DNA of 40,724 nucleotides from Dehalococcoidales bacterium (GTDB lineage: Bacteria > Chloroflexota > Dehalococcoidia > Dehalococcoidales > UBA2162): NCBI GenBank assembly GCA_016932435.1, contig JAFGCW010000044.1:1-40724 (forward strand). Reading direction: 5' to 3'. The notes under the pieces were generated by a model. It was not told the origin of the DNA and searched no databases. It saw only the letters and a program-made list of their open reading frames with translations. A program made the translations under genes and the position numbers. Below, one piece after another: positions 34,556 to 40,724 of the stretch; within the stretch, counting starts at the first letter, position 1, and every line of letters starts with the position of its first letter.

Positions 34556-35344
34556 ATGGAATCAGAGCAGGTACAGAAAATACTGAATGGCAATATCCTG
34601 GCGGCAGCGAAACTGATTAGGGATATTGAGAATGAAAAGCCGAATATTTCCGTTGTACTTGAAGATCTTCGCCCTCACGCAGGAAAAGCCTTCACCGTGG
34701 GAGTCACCGGGGCTGCCGGTTCAGGGAAGAGTACCCTCCTTGGCCGTCTCGTAAGGTATTTCAGAAGTAACAGGAACATGACGGTCGGTGTGGTAGCCGT
34801 AGATCCTACCAGTCCTCTTACCGGCGGAGCATTTCTCGGTGACAGACTGAGAATACAGGGGGAGGACGTGGATGATGATGTTTTCATCCGCAGCCTGGCT
34901 TCAAGAGAATGGAAAGGCGGTCTTTCGAAGACCACTGCAGATACGGTAATGGTAATGGACGCAATGGGGAAAAATATCATCTTTATTGAAGCTGTTGGCT
35001 CGGGACAGGCGGATGTGGACATTGCCGGGATTGCCGATACCTGCATCGGTGTGCTGGTGCCGGGAATGGGTGATGCTATCCAGTTTATGAAAGCCGGGAT
35101 TATGGAAGTGGCTGATATCTTCGTTGTAAATAAAGCCGACCGTGAAGGAGCCGGGAGTCTGAAAGCCCTGCTTGAAGGGGTGATCGATATGAAAGAACGA
35201 TCCCCTGCCGGCTGGAATCCGCCGATCATTCTTACCGAAGCTACGACAGGTAAGGGTACGGAAGAACTTGGAGAAGCAATAGTCAGTCACAAAGATTACC
35301 TTGAAAAGAGTGGTGAACTGGATAAAAAGCGTAATCTAAGGTAA
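34556..35344 (+). CDS. MeaB/ArgK-like G3E-family GTPase
   Basis: 262-aa P-loop GTPase. Walker A is GAAGSGKST (52-60), then AVDPTSPLTGGAFLGDR, IEAVGSGQADVDIA (the family usually has ETVGVGQSE) and G4 NKAD (192-195). MeaB proteins protect and load B12-dependent acyl-CoA mutases such as methylmalonyl-CoA mutase. No mutase gene is in the window. Family members are usually near 330 aa, so this one lacks part of the N-terminal helices and the C-terminal dimerisation arm. ATG 34556 has GGAG just upstream. The longer in-frame start at 34451 would run through the REP-like repeat and is rejected. Confidence 0.85.
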   Translation: MESEQVQKILNGNILAAAKLIRDIENEKPNISVVLEDLRPHAGKAFTVGVTGAAGSGKSTLLGRLVRYFRSNRNMTVGVVAVDPTSPLTGGAFLGDRLRIQGEDVDDDVFIRSLASREWKGGLSKTTADTVMVMDAMGKNIIFIEAVGSGQADVDIAGIADTCIGVLVPGMGDAIQFMKAGIMEVADIFVVNKADREGAGSLKALLEGVIDMKERSPAGWNPPIILTEATTGKGTEELGEAIVSHKDYLEKSGELDKKRNLR

Positions 35345-35377
35345 AACCTTGATTAACTCTCTGTTTGTTACCCTGCC

Positions 35378-36055
35378 TTAATCTCTCTTGTGATTTATCC
35401 AGGCTTTCCTGTCCCTAATATCCCTGTCGAACAGCAGACGGTAAGTAATAAGCTCGGAGAGGGGAACATCCCTGCTGATTGGGCTTCTTGGGGCAGTCAA
35501 CCGTCGTGCAGCCATAACCAGCATAAGAGCCACAATTGCCAGTGTAACGGTCAGTGGTTCCTCGATACCGAACGGTTCATAGGCAAGTGCGCTGGTTATC
35601 GGGATAATTATCATTACCGTGGATACACCGAGGGCAACCTGTTTAAAGGGGGCAAAGAAAAGGTATGGGTAGACCAGGGCGATCAATCCCAGCCAGGGAT
35701 TTAGAATGGCGATTACACCAAGAGTGGTAAACACACCGCGTCCACCCTGGAAGCGGAGAAATACCGGCCAGTCATGCCCGATTATCGCGGCGATTCCTAC
35801 CGCAGCCTGCGAAGCGATATTGAAGTCCAGGAGTTGAGCAAACCATACCATCAGGGCGCCTTTACCGATGTCAAATATGGTTACCGCTACTGACCAGCGT
35901 TTTCCTACGACGGTGAGTGTATTTGCGGCTCCGACATTACCGCTGCCGTGGTTCCTGATATCTACCCCGCGTCTCCATTTGGCAACAAGATAAGCGGCGG
36001 GAATAGAACCAATTAAGTATGCAGCAATAATCAGTAATATGACCTGTATTACCAT
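35378..36055 (-). CDS. plsY: Glycerol-3-phosphate acyltransferase PlsY
   Basis: 225-aa membrane enzyme that transfers an acyl group from acyl-phosphate to glycerol 3-phosphate, the first step of phospholipid synthesis. Motifs are GSIPAAYLVAKW and GSGNVGAANTLTVVGK, then IGHDWPVFLRFQGGRGVFTTLG. Hydrophobic segments fit the usual multi-pass topology. It lies 12 nt downstream of the PHP gene on the same strand, at the end of the recA-recX-rny-ymdB-PHP run, and converges on the GTPase gene with only 33 nt between stops and no clear terminator. Confidence 0.93.
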   Translation of the reverse strand: MVIQVILLIIAAYLIGSIPAAYLVAKWRRGVDIRNHGSGNVGAANTLTVVGKRWSVAVTIFDIGKGALMVWFAQLLDFNIASQAAVGIAAIIGHDWPVFLRFQGGRGVFTTLGVIAILNPWLGLIALVYPYLFFAPFKQVALGVSTVMIIIPITSALAYEPFGIEEPLTVTLAIVALMLVMAARRLTAPRSPISRDVPLSELITYRLLFDRDIRDRKAWINHKRD

Positions 36056-36067
36056 GCTTTTCTCCTG

Positions 36068-36919
36068 CTATCGTGATGTGGACTTACGGGAACGGTTTTC
36101 CGCCAGTGCAATAAGATTATCCGCCACATAAGGTGGCACTCCGGCTTCTCCCATCATTACTTCGGTACTCTCGTCCAGTCCGTGATAATCGGTACCGCCG
36201 GTAGCGATTAAACCATACTTCTCAGCCAGCCTGGCCAGGCTTTCCCTGTCTTTGGTAGGATAGTCCTTGTAATATACTTCGAGCCCGATTAGACCTGTTC
36301 TCACCAGTGTCTTTAGTAAAGTATCGAGGTTTGCTATGCCAAGGGGATGGGCCAGTACTGCAAGCCCTTCAGCCCTGTTTATTAGTTCGACAGCTTCTGC
36401 CGGGATCATTTTTTCTCTCGGTATGTAAGCTGGCCCTCCGAAGGAAATGTACTTTGAAAAAGCTTCCTTGAGAGTATCGATATATCCCCTTTCCAGTAAT
36501 GCCTGGGCGATATGTGGGCGCCCGACAGAACCGTTGCCGGACAGCTCTTTTACACGTTCCCATTCTATCGGCATGCCCATCCCGGATAACTTTTCGATCA
36601 TTTTCTGTGCCCGTCCCAGTCGGGAATCACGCAGTTTTTCCAGTGTGGTCAGAAGCTCAGGATTGGTATGATCTATGTAGTACCCCAGGACATGAATTTC
36701 TCCTGTAGACGTGTCTGTACTGATTTCAAGCCCGGGTATTAATGTCATGGAAGGGTATTGTTCGGCGGTTTTCAGCGCCGGTGCAATGCCGTCTACGTTA
36801 TCATGATCGGTCAGTGAGATAACGGTAAGACCCAGTTCGGCTGCCTTCTGAACCACTTCGACCGGACTGAGTACTCCATCCGATACCGAAGAATGCAGGT
36901 GAAGGTCAACCTTGGACAC
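36068..36919 (-). CDS. PHP-domain phosphoesterase (TrpH/YciV-like)
   Basis: 283-aa PHP protein. The metal-site motifs are H7/H9 (DLHLHSS), D38/H39/D40 (TDHDN), GLEIST, AHPLG and GGTDYHG near the C-terminus. Relatives include 3',5'-nucleoside bisphosphate phosphatase and 5'-3' RNA exonuclease RNase AM. The GTG start shares one base with the ymdB stop (36919), so translation is coupled. The position after rny and ymdB fits a role in RNA-fragment or nucleotide turnover, which is inference. Confidence 0.88.
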   Translation of the reverse strand: MSKVDLHLHSSVSDGVLSPVEVVQKAAELGLTVISLTDHDNVDGIAPALKTAEQYPSMTLIPGLEISTDTSTGEIHVLGYYIDHTNPELLTTLEKLRDSRLGRAQKMIEKLSGMGMPIEWERVKELSGNGSVGRPHIAQALLERGYIDTLKEAFSKYISFGGPAYIPREKMIPAEAVELINRAEGLAVLAHPLGIANLDTLLKTLVRTGLIGLEVYYKDYPTKDRESLARLAEKYGLIATGGTDYHGLDESTEVMMGEAGVPPYVADNLIALAENRSRKSTSR

Positions 36920-37695
36920 TAGTCTTCTCCCTCTATCTCCTGGTAGATACGCTCGATACTTTTTGCTTTTCCGGTCTTGTTGTCGATGTCGAGAAGCATC
37001 GCCGTGAAAATAACCGATCCTTTCGCGACTGACAGACGTTTCGGGATCATCGTCAAAAACCGCTGGACAACTTCGTCAATGCTGTCGCCGATAACCGAGT
37101 CCTTCGGACCGGTCATGCCTATATCGGTAACATATGCCGTACCTTCGGGAAGAATTCTCGCGTCTATCGTACCGATATGAGTGTGTGTACCGAGGACTGC
37201 ACTTACCCGTCCGTCGAAATATCTTCCCAGGGCTACTTTCTCCGAAGTAGCTTCGGCATGGAAATCTATAATCTTTATTACAGGTTTATCACCCAGTTGT
37301 TCCAGGAGTTTATCTGTTGTTCTGAATGGGCAGTCATAGTTGGACATGAATGTCCTGCCGATAAGATTGATTACAGCAACGTTATTTTTTAAAATATAAC
37401 CTTTACCCTGTACCCCTTCCGGATAGTTCAAGGGGCGGATGACAGGTTTTTCGTTCTCAAGGTACGGTATGATGTCTCTATGCGCCCAGATATGGTTGCC
37501 GGAGGTCATCACGTCGACTCCGTATTCGAGCAGTTCGTTTACTGTTGAAGGAGTCGCGCCTATACCACCGGCGGTATTTTCAACATTCGCTATGACCATT
37601 TCGATATTATACTGGTTACGCAGACCGGGCAGGAGCTGCTGTATCGCTAGCCTTCCCGGTCTGCCGATGATGTCGCCGATTGCCAGTACGATCAT
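36919..37695 (-). CDS. ymdB: YmdB-type metallophosphoesterase (TIGR00282 family)
   Basis: 258-aa metallophosphoesterase. Motifs are GDIIGRPGR at the N-terminus, NVENTAGGIGAT, SGNHIWAHRD, DFHAEATSEK and GTHTHIGT near 175-182. The B. subtilis homologue hydrolyses 2',3'-cyclic nucleotides and influences biofilm gene expression. It follows rny by 18 nt, the same pair order as in Firmicutes, which supports a link to RNase Y-dependent RNA decay. Confidence 0.92.
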   Translation of the reverse strand: MIVLAIGDIIGRPGRLAIQQLLPGLRNQYNIEMVIANVENTAGGIGATPSTVNELLEYGVDVMTSGNHIWAHRDIIPYLENEKPVIRPLNYPEGVQGKGYILKNNVAVINLIGRTFMSNYDCPFRTTDKLLEQLGDKPVIKIIDFHAEATSEKVALGRYFDGRVSAVLGTHTHIGTIDARILPEGTAYVTDIGMTGPKDSVIGDSIDEVVQRFLTMIPKRLSVAKGSVIFTAMLLDIDNKTGKAKSIERIYQEIEGED

Positions 37696-37713
37696 AGTAT
37701 TAAGGATACCTTT

Positions 37714-39255
37714 CTACTTGGCATAGTCAATCGCGCGTGTTTCCCTGAGAACCGTTACCTTGATCTGCCCCGGGTACTCGAGTCCTTCTTCGATCTTCTT
37801 GACGATGTCCCTGGCCATTCTCATTGCTCCGAGGTCATCGATTTCCTCCGGTTTAACAAGGATGCGGATTTCACGACCGGCCTGTATGGCGAAGGATTTC
37901 TCAACACCCTTGAAGTTGTTGGCTATATCTTCGAGGGCCGTAAGACGTTTCAGGTAGTTCTCGAGGGATTCACGCCTTGCTCCCGGCCTGGCGCTGCTTA
38001 TCGCGTCGCCTGCCGATACTATGTAACCCCAGATGCTGGTATTGGTCGTCTCAAGGTGATGTTCGGCGATACCCTGGACAACCTCGGGTGATTTCTCCCA
38101 CTGCTTGACAAGGTCGGCGCCTATCGTGGCGTGTGAACCTTCGATCTCTCTGTCCACCGCTTTGCCGATATCATGCAGAAGTCCGGCTTTCTTGGCTATT
38201 GCCACATTCGCTCCCAGTTCTGAAGCTATCATTCCGGCGAGGAAGGCTACTTCCTTACAGTGGTTGAGTACATTCTGGCCGTAACTGGTGCGATATTTTA
38301 ACCGTCCCAGCAGCCTGATTATTTCAGGTCGCAGTCCCGGTACTTCCACCTCGAACGCGGCCTGTTCACCTGCGGAGTAGATTGTCGCGTCTACTTCTTC
38401 CTTTGTCTTGGCTACAATTTCCTCGATTCGGGCGGGATGTATCCGTCCATCGGTTATCAGTTTGGTCAGTGAAAGACGGGCAATCTCCCTGCGGACCGGG
38501 TCGAAGCTGGAAAGCGTTACCGCTTCGGGGGTATCGTCGATGATAAGATCTACTCCGGTTGCCTGTTCCAGCGCCCTGATATTACGGCCTTCCCTTCCTA
38601 TCAGCCTTCCCTTCATTTCATCGCCCGGCAGCGGAACACTCACCACGGATATTTCAGAAACCACATCGGAAGCGCAGCGCTGTATGGTCTGGGCAAGTAT
38701 TACCTGGCTTACCTTGTCGCTTTCTTCTTTCAGTTTCTGTTCCCACTCGCGGAGACGCCTTGAAGTTTCTTCGTTGGTCTCTACTTCCATCCTGTCCAGC
38801 AGTTCCTGTTTTGCGTCTGCGCTGGACATCCCGGAAACCTCCTCAAGCTGTTTGAGTTGCTTGTCTCTTATTTCCGTAACCTCATTTCTCAGGGCTTCTA
38901 TGCTCTTTTCCTTGTTAGCAAGGTTGCGGTCACGCTGCTCAACGGATTCGAGCCTGCGTTCCAGTGTTTCGGTCTTACTGGAAAGCCGGTTCTCCGCCTT
39001 CTGCAGTTCGGTTCGCCTTTCACGTAGTTCGGTCTCGTTTTTAGCCTTGTTTCTTTCTATTTCCTCCTTGGCTTCTTTAAGTATGTCTTTCGATTCGTCC
39101 CTGGCTTCCGCTACCGTTCTGGCAGCTTTCCTCTGGGCGTTACGGAGCTGGCGGTTTATCGCCATCCGCCTGAAGAAGAAGACAATTATACCTCCGAAAA
39201 CCAGGCCGATAAAGAACATGGAAACCAGTGCCACATATACTAAACCTGTTTCCAT
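37714..39255 (-). CDS. rny: Ribonuclease Y
   Basis: 513-aa membrane-anchored endoribonuclease that starts mRNA decay. An N-terminal TM helix (about 4-28, [20 protein letters not shown]) is followed by a long highly charged coiled coil to about residue 200. Then come a KH domain ([19 protein letters not shown]), an HD domain ([23 protein letters not shown]) and the C-terminal conserved region. ATG 39255 is preceded by GAGAGGAGG; starting at 39279 would add eight charged residues in front of the TM helix. Full family length. Confidence 0.95.
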   Translation of the reverse strand: METGLVYVALVSMFFIGLVFGGIIVFFFRRMAINRQLRNAQRKAARTVAEARDESKDILKEAKEEIERNKAKNETELRERRTELQKAENRLSSKTETLERRLESVEQRDRNLANKEKSIEALRNEVTEIRDKQLKQLEEVSGMSSADAKQELLDRMEVETNEETSRRLREWEQKLKEESDKVSQVILAQTIQRCASDVVSEISVVSVPLPGDEMKGRLIGREGRNIRALEQATGVDLIIDDTPEAVTLSSFDPVRREIARLSLTKLITDGRIHPARIEEIVAKTKEEVDATIYSAGEQAAFEVEVPGLRPEIIRLLGRLKYRTSYGQNVLNHCKEVAFLAGMIASELGANVAIAKKAGLLHDIGKAVDREIEGSHATIGADLVKQWEKSPEVVQGIAEHHLETTNTSIWGYIVSAGDAISSARPGARRESLENYLKRLTALEDIANNFKGVEKSFAIQAGREIRILVKPEEIDDLGAMRMARDIVKKIEEGLEYPGQIKVTVLRETRAIDYAK

Positions 39256-39294
39256 TTTCCTCCTCTCTTTCCGGACCATTTCCGGTTATAGCTT

Positions 39295-39930
39295 TTATTT
39301 CGATTCACTTTCCAGCTCATTCCAGAGCCGTTTCACGGTTTCGTTTATCACTCCGTAACCGAATCCCCGCCGTTGCAGGTGATCACCCAGTCGACGGCGG
39401 AAACTCTGATAATCGTTCCGTGGTAAATTTCGAGCTTTTTTATAGGCTGCGCGGTAGGCGCTTTCGTCATCATCGAGAACACCGACAGCCTGCTGAATGA
39501 TTTCTTCGGATACTCCCTTGCGTCGTAATTCCATTCCGGTCAGCCACTGGCTTCGAGGACTGAAAGAATCGCGGTTTTCCGTCCAGAATTCAGCAAAGGC
39601 AGTATCATCTACCAGCCCCTGATCTTTCATCCTGGTAACTACCTCGTTTATACTTTCATCGGGGAAATTACGCTTGTGGAGTCTTTCACGAAGTTCAGGT
39701 TCGCTGCGGGGACGGTAACTGATAAAAAGAGCGGCGGCATCATAGCAGCGGCGGTAGTTATTAGCAGAGATTATCTCCTCGATCCGTTCCGGAGATAACT
39801 CCTGGTCTACTCTCAGACCTTCCTTAACCGCTATTTCGCCTTCCAGACTGAATGCGTACTCGCCGTCCAGAAATATCTTCACCCGCTTTCTCCTGCCTTT
39901 TCTGGCCTGGAGGGCGGTTATCTTACTCAT
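39295..39930 (-). CDS. recX: RecX family regulatory protein
   Basis: 211-aa RecX, which modulates RecA filament growth. The three-helix repeat units are visible (AALFISYRPRSEPELRERLHKR; GLVDDTAFAEFWTENR; ELRRKGVSEEIIQQAV, quoted in parts of up to 20 residues). The protein starts with a basic stretch, MSKITALQARKGRRKRVKIF. ATG 39930 is preferred over the upstream in-frame start at 39987, which would translate through the recA-recX hairpin. It lies 101 nt after recA and 39 nt before rny. Confidence 0.9.
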   Translation of the reverse strand: MSKITALQARKGRRKRVKIFLDGEYAFSLEGEIAVKEGLRVDQELSPERIEEIISANNYRRCYDAAALFISYRPRSEPELRERLHKRNFPDESINEVVTRMKDQGLVDDTAFAEFWTENRDSFSPRSQWLTGMELRRKGVSEEIIQQAVGVLDDDESAYRAAYKKARNLPRNDYQSFRRRLGDHLQRRGFGYGVINETVKRLWNELESESK

Positions 39931-39942
39931 TTTTCCGCCTTT

Positions 39943-39983
39943 ATAAACAAACAAAGCCGAGGTTTTGCTTGTAACCTCAGCTT
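39943..39983 (-). terminator. Terminator-like hairpin between recA and recX
   Basis: On the minus strand an 11-bp stem (39983-39973 with 39964-39954, one G-U pair) and 8-nt loop is followed by TGTTTGTTT. It lies in the 101-nt recA-recX spacer. The interrupted T-tract suggests a partial terminator that lets some transcription reach recX, as known for E. coli recA-recX. Confidence 0.6.
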
Positions 39984-40031
39984 CCAATATGCCTGTTATA
40001 AATCTATATAAACTGTCAGATCAGGACAATA

Positions 40032-40724
40032 TTATTCATCAGTCAGAGAATTCTGATTGGTGATGGCTGAGGCTCTTATCTTTCCCTCAATTTCCTCGAC
40101 AAGTTCAGGATTTTGAGATAGGTAATGCTTCGCGTTTTCCCTTCCTTGCCCCAGACGAGTATCACCATACGAGTAAAAAGCGCCGGACTTGGTAACCAGC
40201 CCCTGTTCTACACCCAGGTCTATTATTTCTCCCTCATGGCTTATGCCATGGTCGAACATTATGTCAAACTCAGCGGTCCTGAATGGAGGAGCAACCTTGT
40301 TCTTCACTACCCTGGCTTTCACGTGACTGCCTGTTATCTGGTTCCCCTGCTTTATCGAATCGGTTCTCCTCAGGTCTATTCTCACCGAGCTGTAGAACTT
40401 CAAAGCTCTGCCTCCCGGAGTAACCTCCGGATTCCCGAAAACGATCCCGACTTTCTCTCTCAGCTGATTGATAAAGACAACTGCGGTACCGGTTTTGCCG
40501 ATCGCAGCCGCGAGTTTTCTGAGTGCCTGCGACATGAGACGGGCCTGGAGGGCAACATGAGTATCTCCCATCTCGCCTTCTATTTCCGCCTGCGAGACCA
40601 GTGCGGCGACACTGTCGACAACAACGATATCCACGGCGCCGCTCCTGACCAGGGCATCGGCAATTTCTAGGGCTTGCTCCCCGGTATCCGGCTGGGAGAT
40701 CAATAGCTCATTGACATTGACTCC
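40032..40724 (-). CDS. recA: Recombinase RecA, C-terminal 230 residues (5' end outside window)
   Basis: The frame is open from the window edge ([20 protein letters not shown]) to the stop at 40032. Visible parts are [20 protein letters not shown] (Walker B and loop L1), [23 protein letters not shown] (the L2 region), and the C-terminal domain beginning near ENAKHYL. The Walker A and N-terminal domain are outside the window. RecA forms the recombination filament and triggers SOS cleavage. No LexA box can be judged because the promoter is not included. Confidence 0.96.
   Translation of the reverse strand, partial: GVNVNELLISQPDTGEQALEIADALVRSGAVDIVVVDSVAALVSQAEIEGEMGDTHVALQARLMSQALRKLAAAIGKTGTAVVFINQLREKVGIVFGNPEVTPGGRALKFYSSVRIDLRRTDSIKQGNQITGSHVKARVVKNKVAPPFRTAEFDIMFDHGISHEGEIIDLGVEQGLVTKSGAFYSYGDTRLGQGRENAKHYLSQNPELVEEIEGKIRASAITNQNSLTDE

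Noticed and set aside
38408..39358. 316-aa Ser/Leu-rich open frame on the plus strand
   Set aside because: It lies opposite the RNase Y coiled coil, has no family features, and is a compositional shadow.
1..40724. CRISPR arrays, rRNA, tRNA, insertion sequences, prophage or defence genes
   Set aside because: No regularly spaced repeats, no tRNA-like cloverleaf noticed, and no transposase, integrase or phage-type protein among the frames.

Overview
The window is bacterial chromosome that is almost completely coding. I infer a Chloroflexota genome, probably class Dehalococcoidia. The grounds are the protein sequences as I recognise them, the zinc-type S14, S4, L24 and L36, the long extended S3, and the recA-recX-rny-ymdB order beside acyl-CoA genes. 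This placement is a recollection of families, not a computed phylogeny. No rRNA, tRNA or CRISPR array was seen.

Positions 1-19617 (+ strand) carry one very long translation operon: the end of rpsG, fusA, the S10-spc-alpha ribosomal cluster with secY, adk, map and infA, then rpmJ, rpsM, rpsK, rpsD, rpoA, rplQ, truA, rplM and rpsI. Genes are tightly packed or overlapping. The operon ends at a strong intrinsic terminator at 19675-19710. Its unusual features are a roughly 187-residue low-complexity tail on S3, a proline/acid tail on S5, and a 41-nt rplD/rplW overlap.

Positions 19781-24508 (- strand) hold a TetR-ABC ATPase-ABC permease operon with its own promoter and candidate operator, a small cupin, and a thiolase-superfamily protein paired with a DUF35 OB-fold/zinc-ribbon partner. 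The ATPase has Glu where the Walker A Lys should be. The thiolase-like protein carries motifs of the Ltp2 steroid side-chain aldolases rather than of true thiolases.

Positions 24685-27470 (+) hold a Cys-rich ferredoxin-like protein, a small REDY/EthD-like protein and an acyl-CoA dehydrogenase homologue lacking the usual catalytic Glu. Next come a frameshifted NAD-dependent epimerase/reductase (-), a TrmO-DNA glycosylase pair flanked by two copies of a hairpin-bearing repeat, and a YfcE-type phosphoesterase. An operon at 31033-34335 (+) has two crotonases and an AMP-forming acyl-CoA ligase, followed by repeat elements and an orphan MeaB/ArgK-like GTPase. Ligase, dehydrogenase, crotonases and the aldolase/thiolase-DUF35 pair would together suit activation and side-chain shortening of an unknown carboxylic acid.

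Positions 35378-40724 (- strand) hold recA (5' end outside the window), recX, rny, ymdB, a PHP phosphoesterase and plsY. A terminator-like hairpin lies between recA and recX.

The candidates most worth following are the Ltp2-like aldolase/DUF35 system with its divergently transcribed Fe-S protein, and the S3 tail.
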